From assembly GCA_026125895.1 (NCBI GenBank), contig JAHCKG010000002.1, forward strand, positions 280,034-344,033: a stretch of DNA of 64,000 nucleotides. Direction: 5' to 3'. Position numbers and translations under genes: made by a program. Of this stretch, positions 15,013 through 23,471 are shown in pieces (the first letter of the stretch is position 1; every line of letters begins with the position of its first letter). The notes beneath the pieces were generated by a model. It was not told the DNA's origin, made no database searches, and saw only the letters and a program-made list of their open reading frames with translations. The DNA is from Pseudolabrys sp. (GTDB taxonomy: Bacteria > Pseudomonadota > Alphaproteobacteria > Rhizobiales > Xanthobacteraceae).

Positions 15013-15271
15013 TGCCTATGTACTCACCAAGGCTGATTACGACGAGATTCCCGAATTGACCGAGGCGGACTTCGCGCGGGGTACCTGGCATATCGGCGGC
15101 GTGCCGGTGCCGCGCGGACGCCCGAAGTCGGCGGCGCCGAAGAGCGCTGTGAGCCTGCGGCTTGATCAAGACGTCATCGCCCATTATCGCGGCACGGGCC
15201 GCGGCTGGCAGGGCCGCATCAACGAAACGCTGCGTAAAGCAGCGAAACTGCCGGCGGTGAAGAAAGCTTGA
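14945..15271 (+). CDS. brnA: BrnA-family antitoxin
   Basis: 108 residues. ELTEADFARGTWHIGGVPVP and GRPKSAAPKSAVSLRLDQDV are the family's signature, followed by a ribbon-helix-helix-type end with GRGWQGRINETLRKAA. Neutralises BrnT and represses the operon. Overlaps the end of brnT by 68 bases; a later Met is possible but the first is in line with family length. Confidence 0.87.
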   Translation: MAGKKTVTARRSRRIGSELKKVDAYVLTKADYDEIPELTEADFARGTWHIGGVPVPRGRPKSAAPKSAVSLRLDQDVIAHYRGTGRGWQGRINETLRKAAKLPAVKKA

Positions 15272-15314
15272 GACGAACCGTCGTCCCGGGCGACCGAGCG
15301 CCAGCGAGGCCCCC

Positions 15315-15533
15315 CTAAATCTCCGCATCCGCGCGCACGACGGCGATGATCTCGAACTGGTCCTTGTCGTCGTCGGACTTGGCATAGGCGTTGAGCTCGT
15401 CGCGCGCCCTGGCGATCGCCTCCTCCGCCGTCCAGGCGCCTTCGACCTGAAGACTGTCGTCGTCGCCATCCTCGAGATAGCGGATGAAGACTTCCCAATC
15501 GTGGCCGGGTGGTTTTTTAGGGCGGGAGGGCAT
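15315..15533 (-). CDS. Small acidic hypothetical protein
   Basis: 72 residues: HDWEVFIRYLEDGDDDSLQVEG, then AWTAEEAIARARDELN and FEIIAVVRADAEI. Short beta-helix-beta pattern, no recognised family name; similar proteins are frequent in Hyphomicrobiales. No clear RBS. Confidence 0.6.
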   Translation of the reverse strand: MPSRPKKPPGHDWEVFIRYLEDGDDDSLQVEGAWTAEEAIARARDELNAYAKSDDDKDQFEIIAVVRADAEI

Positions 15534-15542
15534 GGAGCAATC

Positions 15543-15617
15543 CGTAGGGCGCGTCAGCCGCAGGCGTAACGCGCAGTAACAGCGCAGACAATGGCGGATT
15601 ACGCCTCGCTAATCAGC
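15543..15617. repeat. Palindromic repeat, type C
   Basis: CCGTAGGGC at the left and GCCCCACGGG at the right, with 'GCGTAACGC ... GGCGGATTACGCCTCGCTAATC' between, the layout of the widespread alphaproteobacterial intergenic repeat that reads 'gcgtaaccc ... ggcggattacgc'. It runs into the end of the next gene. Confidence 0.6.
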
Positions 15618-16322
15618 CCCACGGGCTAGTCGCCATTTGTCCAACTCGACAAGCGTTCGGTCACCGCTTAAGTCTTTCGCCGCTTTAAATGTCGTTAGCC
15701 TAAGGTGGGCATTCTTATGCACCGCTTCGGATCGCCCCAATCCAATACGCCGACCGATGAAAAAATCCTTGGGTGCAACCCCGCGCGAGGGCACGAGCCC
15801 AAGAGGGCCATCGATTGAAACGGCGGACGTCGCGTTAAGTTTCTTCAGAAAGTCCTTGGCGCTCTTGTTACCGAACGTTGCGTCCATCGTATCCTTGTAG
15901 GCCCAATTGCGTTTGGCACCGCCAGAATGAGGCCCGAAAAGCATCGTGTTCAAAGCGTAGCCGGGACCATCAAATTCATTCACGGCACGAACTAAAAGGC
16001 TTGCGCCTATGGTTTCATCGCCTGCGCCGACCGTGATGTCGATGCCGATTCGTGTGGGGTAACGATTGGCATCGTGATGCACATACCAACACCATGGCCT
16101 ACTCTGAACATCAGCGTGAAATTTTTTAAAGTGACATGAATTATCCTTCCAAACTTTCTCATTGTAATAATAGAGTTCTAGCGCCGATATCTGCAACCTG
16201 GGTCGATCCGGTCGATGGCGCAATTCGATTTCGTAGCGAGACATTAATTGTTCTGCGATTTCAACAAACCGCTTCTCAAGCTCATGCTGATTTGAAACAC
16301 CTCTAAAATCAACTATATCCAT
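15609..16322 (-). CDS. Unknown protein of atypical composition, faintly glycosylase-like
   Basis: 237 residues from the ATG at 16322 (RBS GAGGGGCGAGG). The gene is clearly more AT-rich than its neighbours. Visible blocks: LQISALELYYYNEKVWKD, then RPWCWYVHHDANRYPTRIGI and ITVGAGDETIGASLLVRAVN, ending LRLTTFKAAKDLSGDRTL. The order 'E.YyYn ... WyvH ... G.DiT.G.....gasLLvRai' recalls uncharacterised proteins related in outline to 3-methyladenine DNA glycosylases; this is a weak resemblance. It starts 10 bases after the mccB stop. Probably acquired by transfer. Confidence 0.65.
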   Translation of the reverse strand: MDIVDFRGVSNQHELEKRFVEIAEQLMSRYEIELRHRPDRPRLQISALELYYYNEKVWKDNSCHFKKFHADVQSRPWCWYVHHDANRYPTRIGIDITVGAGDETIGASLLVRAVNEFDGPGYALNTMLFGPHSGGAKRNWAYKDTMDATFGNKSAKDFLKKLNATSAVSIDGPLGLVPSRGVAPKDFFIGRRIGLGRSEAVHKNAHLRLTTFKAAKDLSGDRTLVELDKWRLARGAD

Positions 16323-16332
16323 CCTCGCCCCC

Positions 16333-17940
16333 TCACATCCTGAACACCCCAAACTTCGTCTCCGGCACCGGCGCGTTGAGCGCGGCGGAAAAGGCCAAGG
16401 CCAGCACGCGGCGCGTTTCGCTGGGCGCGATGATGCCGTCGTCCCACAGCCGCGCCGTCGCGTAATAAGGATTGCCCTCTTCCTCGTACTGGTCGCGGAT
16501 CGGCGCCTTGAACTCCTCTTCCTCGACCTGTGACCAGGCGCCGCCGCCGGCTTCGATGTTGTCGCGCTTGACGGTGGCGAGCACGGAGGCCGCCTGCTCG
16601 CCGCCCATCACCGAGATGCGCGCATTCGGCCAGGTAAACAAAAAGCGCGGCGAGTAAGCGCGCCCGCACATGCCGTAGTTGCCGGCGCCATAGGAGCCGC
16701 CGACGATCACCGTAATCTTCGGCACCTGCGCGCAGGCGACCGCGGTGACGAGCTTGGCGCCGTCCTTGGCGATGCCACCGGCCTCATAATCGCGGCCAAC
16801 CATGAAGCCGACGATGTTCTGCAGGAACAGCAGCGGAATGCGGCGCTGACAGCACAGCTCGATGAAGTGCGCGCCCTTGAGCGCGCTTTCCGAGAACAGG
16901 ATGCCGTTGTTGCCGATGACGCCGACCGGCATGCCGTGGATGCGGGCAAAGCCGCACACCAAAGTGGTGCCGTAGAGCGCCTTGAACTCGTCGAACTCCG
17001 AGCCGTCCACCAGCCGCGCGATGACGTCGCGGATGTCGTACTGCTTCTTGAGATCGACCGGCACCAGGCCGTCGAGCTCGGCCGCGTCGTAGAGCGGATC
17101 GCGCGGGCTCGTCAGCGCGATATCGACGTCCTTGCGCGTGTTGAGATTGGCGACGATGCGCCGCGCGAGGCTGAGCGCATGATGATCGTCCTGCGCCAGA
17201 TGATCGGCGACGCCGGACTTGCGCGCGTGCAGGTCGCCGCCGCCGAGATCTTCGGCGCTCACCACCTCGCCGGTCGCCGCCTTCACCAGCGGCGGGCCGC
17301 CGAGGAAGATGGTGCCCTGATTCTTGACGATGATGGTCTCGTCCGACATCGCCGGCACATAGGCGCCGCCCGCGGTGCAGGAGCCCATCACCACCGCGAT
17401 CTGCGGAATGCGTAAACTGGAGAGCGTCGCCTGATTGTAGAAAATGCGGCCGAAATGCTCGCGGTCGGGAAACACCTCGGTCTGGTGCGGCAGGTTGGCG
17501 CCGCCTGAATCGACGAGGTAGATGCACGGCAGCCGGTTCTCGCGCGCGATCTCCTGGGCGCGCAGATGCTTCTTCACCGTCATCGGGTAATAGGTGCCGC
17601 CCTTGATGGTGCTATCGTTGCACACCACCATCACCTCGCGGCCCTCGACGCGGCCGATGCCGACGATCATGCCGGCGCCGTGGATGGCGTCGTCATACAT
17701 GCCGTAGGCGGCGAGCGCGCCGATCTCGAGGAACGGCGAGCCGGGGTCGATCAGGTTCATGACGCGGTCGCGCGGCAGGAGTTTACCGCGCGACACATGG
17801 CGCGCCCTCGCCTTCTCGTTGCCGCCCATGGCGACCTGTGCGCGGCGCTGCCGCAGTTCCTCGATCAGCCCGCGCATGCGCTGGGCGTTGCTGGCAAATT
17901 CCGCCGATGACGCGTCGATCGACGACGACAGGATAGTCAA
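16333..17940 (-). CDS. mccB: 3-methylcrotonyl-CoA carboxylase, carboxyltransferase beta subunit
   Basis: 535 residues. Transfers the carboxyl group from biotin on MccA to 3-methylcrotonyl-CoA in leucine degradation. Crotonase-like halves: [17 protein letters not shown] and [20 protein letters not shown] (N half), then [10 protein letters not shown] and [20 protein letters not shown] (C half). The end GVFRM* is typical. The start is a TTG at 17940 (reads [11 protein letters not shown]), chosen because GGGAGG lies seven bases before it; no ATG fits. Far from mccA (6482). Confidence 0.93.
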   Translation of the reverse strand: MTILSSSIDASSAEFASNAQRMRGLIEELRQRRAQVAMGGNEKARARHVSRGKLLPRDRVMNLIDPGSPFLEIGALAAYGMYDDAIHGAGMIVGIGRVEGREVMVVCNDSTIKGGTYYPMTVKKHLRAQEIARENRLPCIYLVDSGGANLPHQTEVFPDREHFGRIFYNQATLSSLRIPQIAVVMGSCTAGGAYVPAMSDETIIVKNQGTIFLGGPPLVKAATGEVVSAEDLGGGDLHARKSGVADHLAQDDHHALSLARRIVANLNTRKDVDIALTSPRDPLYDAAELDGLVPVDLKKQYDIRDVIARLVDGSEFDEFKALYGTTLVCGFARIHGMPVGVIGNNGILFSESALKGAHFIELCCQRRIPLLFLQNIVGFMVGRDYEAGGIAKDGAKLVTAVACAQVPKITVIVGGSYGAGNYGMCGRAYSPRFLFTWPNARISVMGGEQAASVLATVKRDNIEAGGGAWSQVEEEEFKAPIRDQYEEEGNPYYATARLWDDGIIAPSETRRVLALAFSAALNAPVPETKFGVFRM

Positions 17941-18038
17941 GATGAAGCCTCCCGGACGGCGGAATCGCCGCCGCATTCGATGAGCGGCCAAGGTGCCCCG
18001 GCGGAACCGGCATTTCAATGGCGGCCGCCCCTCTTTGC

Positions 18039-18063
18039 GGAACGGGTCCGGCCACCGGGCGTT
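18039..18063 (+). promoter_or_regulatory. EcfG-type general stress promoter
   Basis: GGAAC (18039-18043), 16 bases, CGTT (18060-18063), about 50 bases before the ATG at 18113 of the DUF1236 gene. Confidence 0.7.
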
Positions 18064-18112
18064 CCTAGGGCGTCGCTCGAGACGTCGGGGGGTGACCAGA
18101 GAGGAACGCCAG

Positions 18113-18853
18113 ATGACGAAGTCCCGACTGTTATGCAGCGCCGCCGCCATTCTTGCTCTCGGTATCGGCGCCGCCTCCGCCCAGGCTCCCGCGGCGCAGC
18201 CCGCCCCCTCCGCACAGCAGAATGCGCCGGCCGAGAAGACCGCGCCGCCGATGAAGGCCGGCCAGCACAACGCCGGCAAACCGGAGACCACCGGCCAGGC
18301 GCCGTCCAGCCTCGCGCCCGACCACGGCGCCAGCGCCAAACCGGACAGCGCGACGACCGGTCAGGCTCCGGCGGCCGGCGGCGGCACCAAGGGTATGGAG
18401 AAAGGCACCAACCAGACCGATACGCAGTCCGGCAACCCGCACGCCAACAATGCGCGCGCCAAGGATTCCAAGGCGCATGAGGGCAACGCCACCGACGCGA
18501 ACGGCAACGGCAACCGCTCCGGGCCAACCAATGCCGCCAACGAGCCGGACAAGAATTCGCGGCCGGCAACCACCACCGGCCAGGGCGCGGCCGGCGCGCG
18601 CGCCAACCTGACCACGGAACAGCGCAGCAAGATCACCACGGTGATCAAGAAGCAGAAGGTCGAACCGGTGAAGCTGGACATCGAGGTGCGGGTCGGCACG
18701 CGCATCCCGCAACATGTGCGCTACTATCCGCTGCCTGCGGAAGTGGTGACGATTTATCCGCAGTGGCGCGGCTTCGATTACATCGTGGTTGGCGACACCA
18801 TCATCGTTATCGATCCCGGCACGCGCGAGATCGTCGCGGTGCTCGACGCCTGA
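18113..18853 (+). CDS. Secreted DUF1236 protein
   Basis: 246 residues. Signal peptide ([20 protein letters not shown]), a long disordered Ala/Pro/Asn/Lys-rich region to about 160, then DUF1236 at the C-terminus: [39 protein letters not shown] and [16 protein letters not shown]. Periplasmic or surface protein of unknown function, common in Bradyrhizobium. The start at 18113 follows GAGGAA. EcfG-type promoter upstream and its own terminator downstream. Confidence 0.85.
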   Translation: MTKSRLLCSAAAILALGIGAASAQAPAAQPAPSAQQNAPAEKTAPPMKAGQHNAGKPETTGQAPSSLAPDHGASAKPDSATTGQAPAAGGGTKGMEKGTNQTDTQSGNPHANNARAKDSKAHEGNATDANGNGNRSGPTNAANEPDKNSRPATTTGQGAAGARANLTTEQRSKITTVIKKQKVEPVKLDIEVRVGTRIPQHVRYYPLPAEVVTIYPQWRGFDYIVVGDTIIVIDPGTREIVAVLDA

Positions 18854-18876
18854 CGATCGATTAAGTCAAATGACAT

Positions 18877-18918
18877 GTCGCAGCGCGGAATTTCGAATTT
18901 CGCGCTGCGACGTTTTTG
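18877..18918 (+). terminator. Rho-independent terminator after DUF1236 gene
   Basis: Perfect 11-bp stem GTCGCAGCGCG (18877-18887) and CGCGCTGCGAC (18901-18911), with further A/T pairing in the loop (GAATTTCGAATTT), followed by GTTTTTG. Confidence 0.88.
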
Positions 18919-18951
18919 TCGTCCGCGCTTTCGGAAATTAGCAAGGTTCCC

Positions 18952-18977
18952 GGAACATCGCGGTTCCGTCGGTCGTT
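18952..18977 (+). promoter_or_regulatory. EcfG-type general stress promoter
   Basis: GGAAC (18952-18956), 17 bases, CGTT (18974-18977), 50 bases before the ATG at 19028. Confidence 0.72.
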
Positions 18978-19027
18978 GTCTACACGTGTCCGTTTGGCAC
19001 CTTATAAATCTAAACAGGAGGATGAAT

Positions 19028-19453
19028 ATGAAAACGCTGACCACACTGACCGCGGCCGCCGCGCTGATCGCCGGCATGTCGATTGCGAACGCGCAGACCG
19101 CCCCGCAAGGCACCACCACCAATTCCGGCAGCGTCAATGCCGCGCCGACTGGTGAAGGCAACACCGGCAAGAGCGGCATGCAGACCAAGGGCTCGGCCGA
19201 CATGAAGGGCGCGGCCACCGTGAAGCCGGGTCAGCAGGCGCAGTCGGAGAACAACGCCGACATCAACAAGAAGCCGACCGACAGCGGCATGGCGCCGAAG
19301 AGCGGCATGCAGTCGAACTCGACCAAGACGATGGGTTCGGGCTCGGCCAAGACGCCGTCGGCCACGACCGGCAGCGGCGCGTCGAGCACCGTGAACCCCA
19401 ACGACAAGTCGACGGATAACGGCAAGGTCAAGGCCAAGGATCTCGCCAAGTAA
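19028..19453 (+). CDS. Small secreted low-complexity protein
   Basis: 141 residues. Signal peptide MKTLTTLTAAAALIAGMSIANA, then a hydrophilic low-complexity body rich in Ser, Gly, Thr, Lys and Asn with two similar units, GNTGKSGMQTKGSADMKG and SGMAPKSGMQSNSTKTMG. Function unknown; the composition suggests an extended or hydrophilin-like stress protein (inference). AGGAGG at 19016-19021 lies six bases before the ATG at 19028 and directly abuts the earlier ATG at 19022, so 19028 is the start. Confidence 0.78.
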   Translation: MKTLTTLTAAAALIAGMSIANAQTAPQGTTTNSGSVNAAPTGEGNTGKSGMQTKGSADMKGAATVKPGQQAQSENNADINKKPTDSGMAPKSGMQSNSTKTMGSGSAKTPSATTGSGASSTVNPNDKSTDNGKVKAKDLAK

Positions 19454-19526
19454 GCGCGCGCGTTCAACGGCCCGCGGCGGTTCCCCGCCGCGGGTATCGC
19501 TCGGTGAATGCGCATAGCTGATCCCC

Positions 19527-19552
19527 GGAACGCCGCGCGGTTCTCGCGCGTT
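19527..19552 (+). promoter_or_regulatory. EcfG-type general stress promoter
   Basis: GGAAC (19527-19531), 17 bases, CGTT (19549-19552), 36 bases before the CsbD start at 19589. Confidence 0.75.
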
Positions 19553-19588
19553 GTCCCGTCGAATTCACACCAACCTGCGAGGTGAGAG

Positions 19589-19771
19589 ATGAACAAGGAC
19601 CGTGTTGAAGGCAGCTTCAAGCAGGCCAAGGGCAAGGTGAAGGAAGTTGCCGGCGAAGTGACCGGCGACGCCAAGCTCCAGGGCGAAGGCAAGGCCGATC
19701 AGGTTGAAGGCAAGGTGCAGAACGCCGTCGGCGGCGCCAAGGACAAGATCAAGGAAGCCCTCGACCGCTAA
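19589..19771 (+). CDS. CsbD family stress protein
   Basis: 60 residues, MNKDRVEGSFKQAKGKVKEV followed by repeats of 'g.a.q.eGkadq..Gk.q...G..kd': the CsbD pattern. CsbD is a sigma-B general stress protein in Bacillus; in alphaproteobacteria, members are often under EcfG control, matching the promoter here. Soluble, highly charged. GAGGTGAG precedes the ATG. Confidence 0.93.
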   Translation: MNKDRVEGSFKQAKGKVKEVAGEVTGDAKLQGEGKADQVEGKVQNAVGGAKDKIKEALDR

Positions 19772-19800
19772 AGATTTTCTGAAGACCTCCTAAGACTGAC

Positions 19801-19837
19801 AAAGGTCCGGCGCCTCCCCCGCCGGGCCTTTGTTTTT
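19801..19837 (+). terminator. Rho-independent terminator after csbD
   Basis: Stem AAAGGTCCGGCG / CGCCGGGCCTTT with loop CCTCCCC, followed by GTTTTTG. Confidence 0.85.
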
Positions 19838-19844
19838 GCCTGCC

Positions 19845-20555
19845 TCAAACACCGGGCCGCAGATCGGCGATCACCGGCAGATGATCGGACAGCGCCCGCG
19901 CGCTGCGATCGACGAAGCTGCGGATCAGTGCCACGCGCGGCCGGCAATAAATGCGGTCGAGGCGCAGCAGCGGAAACATCGCGGGAAAGGTGCGGAAGCG
20001 CGTGCGGCCGGCGAGGATGCGCGACAGCACCGAGCGCACCGACCCCGGCCAGAACCAGTCGTTGAAATCGCCGACCACGACCGCCGGCGCATCGCCGGCG
20101 GCAAGCTCGATCAGCACCGCGGCCTGCTGTCGGCGCTCGCTGATGCTCAAGCCCAGATGCGTCGCCACCACCGTCAGCGGCCCGAGCGGCGTCGCGATCT
20201 CGGCGCGGATGGCGCGGCGCGGCTCGTGCTCGCCGAACGAGATGTCGCGCACCTCATGCTGGCTGACCGGAAAGCGCGAGATCAACATCTGACCGTAATC
20301 GCCGTCGGCGCCGGTCATCGAGATGGCGCCGATGCCGTAAACGCCGACCGCGCCGGGCAGATACTCGAACGGATTGGCGGCATCGGCCAGCGCGCGCCGG
20401 GAGTCGACTTCCTGAAGCGCGACGATGTCGGGGTCCCAGCGGCGGATCAGGTCGGCGACGCGCACGAGATCGAAGCGCGGATTGCTGCCGAAGGTGCCGT
20501 GGATATTCCACGTCATCACCCGTACGCAATCGGGAAGCTTCTCCGCCCCCCTCAC
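19845..20555 (-). CDS. Endonuclease/exonuclease/phosphatase family protein
   Basis: 236 residues. Metal-dependent EEP fold: VMTWNIHGTFGSN (Asn), DIVALQEVDSRR (Glu), VVATHLGLS (His), VVVGDFNDW (Asp/Asn) and SDHLPVIADL (Asp/His). Substrate may be nucleic acid or phospholipid head groups. Likely start GTG at 20555, overlapping the stop of the phospholipase gene in a GTGA junction; the first ATG is at 20516, close to the first motif. Confidence 0.88.
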   Translation of the reverse strand: MRGAEKLPDCVRVMTWNIHGTFGSNPRFDLVRVADLIRRWDPDIVALQEVDSRRALADAANPFEYLPGAVGVYGIGAISMTGADGDYGQMLISRFPVSQHEVRDISFGEHEPRRAIRAEIATPLGPLTVVATHLGLSISERRQQAAVLIELAAGDAPAVVVGDFNDWFWPGSVRSVLSRILAGRTRFRTFPAMFPLLRLDRIYCRPRVALIRSFVDRSARALSDHLPVIADLRPGV

Positions 20556-22657
20556 CGCCCGCCGCTCCAGAACCGCGACACCGCCGCCTGCACGCCGATC
20601 GACAGGCCGACCCAGGCCATCACCGCGACCGCCAGAATGGCGATGTCGCTCGCCGACGGAGACGTCAGGATACGGGCGAACTGGTTGCCGACCGCCGAGA
20701 TCATGATCATGCCCGGCAGCATGCCGAGCACCGTGCCGGCCATGTAGTCGAACACCGGGATGGCGCTGGCGCCCGCCGCCAGATTGACTACGGCGAACGG
20801 CGCGACCGGCACCAGGCGAATGGTGGCGACTGCCAGTACGCCGCGGCGCGCGATCTTCTCGCGCACGCGGTTGAGCCGCGGCCCGAGCAGATCCTGCACG
20901 GTCTTCTTGCCGATGGCGGCGCCGACGCCGTAGGTGACGAGCGCGCTCGCGAGCGCGCCGACCACGGCATAGGCAAAGCCGAGCCACGGGCCGAAGGCGG
21001 CCGCCGTCGCCGCGATCAGCACCGTGACGGGGAACATCAACGAGCCGGCGATGACGAAGGCGCCGATCACCGCGACCGGCGCCCACCGGCTGTCGGAGAG
21101 CTCGGAGAACGTCGCCTTGACCTCCTGCGGGTCGGCGAGCGGCACGAAGTGCCAGACCAGCGCCAGCGCGACGATGACGAGACCGGCGGCAATGGCCTTG
21201 ACCACGGTCGAGAAATTGCGGGGCGGCACATAACCTCCGAACATGTTGCTGACGAACTCCTCGGCGCCGATCGGCTGTTCCGGATCGGCGACGTTCTGGA
21301 TCAAGGTAAAGGCCTCGTGCGGCAGCGTCGGATCGTCGGTGATCGGCGCCAGGCGGTGGCCGTTGCGCGACAGGTCGCGGGCGACAGCGACCAGCGAGCC
21401 CTTGTCAGCCTCGAGCGCCGCCGCCACCTCCGCGGCATCGGCGCCGCAGTGATCGCCGAGCAGCGTGTCGCGCAGCCGCCGCACCGCTTCGCGCTCATCT
21501 TCGCTGTCGGCGACGACCACCAGATCGCACTCGGTGTCGGTGCCCATCGAGCGGTTGTTCAGGTTGGCGGAGCCGACGCGCAGAATGCGGTCGTCCACGA
21601 TCATCACCTTGGCATGCACCATGGTGTTGCAGGATTGGCCGCCGGCCTCGACTTCCGGATGCAGCAGCGCGACGCGCTCGCCCACGAACTCGTCGAGCAC
21701 CGCGGCAAAGCGTGCGCGGCCGACGCGCATGCTCTGCGCCTCGAGCCACGACACATGCGTCTGCGGCGACACGATCAGCACCTCGAGCTCGGGCTTCTCG
21801 CGAAGGCGCTTGGCCAGGCGCTCGGCCACCGGCAGCGTCGTGAGAAACTGGTTCTCGATGTAGATCGTGCGCTCCGCCGCATCGATCATGTCGAAGAACA
21901 GCCGCTCGACCTCGCGCGCCTCCTCGCGGCCGTCGAAGCGCGGTTCGGTTCGGGCAATGCCGATGTCGGTGTTCCGGAAATCCGGCTCGACGCCGTCCGG
22001 CCACGGATCGCCCTCGCCTTTGACCACCGGCACTTTCTCCAGCGCCGCGCAGGCCCAGCGGCCGCGCAGCAGGTCGCCCAGCGCCTCGGCCGCGGCGCCA
22101 TCGACCACCATCTGCACGTCGTGGAAGGCGCCATAGGCCTTGCCGGCCGGATCGACGCGGTTGGGATCGTTGACGGCGTGGGCATTGGTGTCCCAGCGCC
22201 GCACCGTAAGATCGAGGCCGCCGGAAAACGCGATCCGGTCGTCGATCGTCACCAGCTTCTGATGCTGCGAGGAGCCGACCGGCACGCAATCGTCGAGGCA
22301 GAAATGGATGTTGTGCGGCGTCGCCCATTGCAGCGTCGCGGTGGGGAACGGGTCGCGCTCGGTGGCGTAGAGAACCGAGAAGTCCCACAGCAGGAGCCGC
22401 ACCTCGAGTTGCGGGTTCTTCGTCACAAGAGCGACGAGGAACTCGGCAAAGGTTTCGGGGTAGCCGTCATCGGCACGGCCGGAGGGACCAACCAGCCGCG
22501 TCCGGCTATGGATGTCCCAGCCGGCGACCAGGATCGACTTCTCGGCCTTGATCATGGCGCTGCGCACGGCGGCAAAATAGTTCGCGCCGTCGATCAGCAT
22601 CGCGGCGCGATCGGCGCGCGCGATGCGCCAGACGTTGTGCTCCGGTTTCAGCAGCAT
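20552..22657 (-). CDS. Phospholipase D-like protein fused to a VTT (DedA/TVP38) membrane domain
   Basis: 701 residues. Two PLD catalytic HKD units: HQKLVTIDDRIAFSGG (about 155) and HAKVMIVDDRILRVGSANLN (about 350). From about 500, a VTT/SNARE-associated membrane domain with several segments (LVIVALALVWHFVPLA; VTVLIAATAAAFGPWLGFAY). The fusion suggests a membrane-bound phosphatidyl transferase or hydrolase. The start at 22657 reads MLLKPEHNVWRIARADR; nine residues of open frame upstream have no support. Translationally coupled to the EEP gene. Confidence 0.9.
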   Translation of the reverse strand: MLLKPEHNVWRIARADRAAMLIDGANYFAAVRSAMIKAEKSILVAGWDIHSRTRLVGPSGRADDGYPETFAEFLVALVTKNPQLEVRLLLWDFSVLYATERDPFPTATLQWATPHNIHFCLDDCVPVGSSQHQKLVTIDDRIAFSGGLDLTVRRWDTNAHAVNDPNRVDPAGKAYGAFHDVQMVVDGAAAEALGDLLRGRWACAALEKVPVVKGEGDPWPDGVEPDFRNTDIGIARTEPRFDGREEAREVERLFFDMIDAAERTIYIENQFLTTLPVAERLAKRLREKPELEVLIVSPQTHVSWLEAQSMRVGRARFAAVLDEFVGERVALLHPEVEAGGQSCNTMVHAKVMIVDDRILRVGSANLNNRSMGTDTECDLVVVADSEDEREAVRRLRDTLLGDHCGADAAEVAAALEADKGSLVAVARDLSRNGHRLAPITDDPTLPHEAFTLIQNVADPEQPIGAEEFVSNMFGGYVPPRNFSTVVKAIAAGLVIVALALVWHFVPLADPQEVKATFSELSDSRWAPVAVIGAFVIAGSLMFPVTVLIAATAAAFGPWLGFAYAVVGALASALVTYGVGAAIGKKTVQDLLGPRLNRVREKIARRGVLAVATIRLVPVAPFAVVNLAAGASAIPVFDYMAGTVLGMLPGMIMISAVGNQFARILTSPSASDIAILAVAVMAWVGLSIGVQAAVSRFWSGGR

Positions 22658-22753
22658 GCATCCGATCCGCCCAAAGACGGACAACCGGCGCAACGCCGAT
22701 TCCCGCCCCTATGGCAGATCAACGCATGAATGGAACTTTGGTTGCGGTGCGGT

Positions 22754-23440
22754 TCACTCGACCTTGACGCCGCGCACCAAAGGCCAATCCGGCTCGTTGT
22801 GCTTGAGCACCCAGGATTCCTTCATGGCGGCGCCAGCCCATTCCTTCCACGCCGGGCTCGCCATCACGGCGTCCATATACGCCTTGGTTCCGGCCGAGAC
22901 CGGCAGGCCGTAATTGTGGAAGCGCGCCACCACCGGCGCGTACATGGCGTCGGCATTGCCGAAGCGCTCGCCGAACAGGAACGGCCCGCTTTTGCCGTAG
23001 CGCCCTCGGCAGTCGCTCCAGATGGTCTCGATGCGCTTCATGTTGTCATAGACTTCCTGCGGCATCGGTCGCGGCTTGGGCGGCAGCCACAGGTTCATGG
23101 TGCAGTGCTGGCGCAGAGGCTGGAAGCCGGAATGCATTTCGGCCGACACCGAACGGGCGAGCGCGCGGGCGGCGGGGTCCTTCGGCCACAGACCGGCATC
23201 GGGGTATTTCTCGGCGAGGTATTCGAGGATCGACAGCGAGTCCCAGATATGAAGATCGTCGTCGTGCAGGATCGGCACCTTGCCGGCCGGCGAGTATTTC
23301 AGGATCGCCTCGGCGCTGCCTTCGGCATAGAGCGGGATGAGCACTTCCTTGAAGGGAATGGCGGCGGCCTTCATGGCGATCCACGGCCGCAGCGACCATG
23401 ATGAGTAATTTTTGTTGCCGATGACCAGAGTGAGAGACAT
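22754..23440 (-). CDS. Glutathione S-transferase family protein
   Basis: 228 residues. Thioredoxin-fold N-domain begins LVIGNKNYSSWSLRPWIAMK; GKVPILHDDDLHIWDSLSIL is the glutathione-binding block with cis-Pro and Asp-Ser; an all-helical C-domain follows from about 85. Paralogue of the next gene in tandem; shared unusual segments (NKNYSSWSLRPWIAM; SVSAEMHSGFQPLRQH against VVANEMHAGFQPLRNH) show a duplication. Confidence 0.92.
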   Translation of the reverse strand: MSLTLVIGNKNYSSWSLRPWIAMKAAAIPFKEVLIPLYAEGSAEAILKYSPAGKVPILHDDDLHIWDSLSILEYLAEKYPDAGLWPKDPAARALARSVSAEMHSGFQPLRQHCTMNLWLPPKPRPMPQEVYDNMKRIETIWSDCRGRYGKSGPFLFGERFGNADAMYAPVVARFHNYGLPVSAGTKAYMDAVMASPAWKEWAGAAMKESWVLKHNEPDWPLVRGVKVE

Positions 23441-23471
23441 GGCGTTCCTTCGCTTGTCTTAGCGTGTTGAA

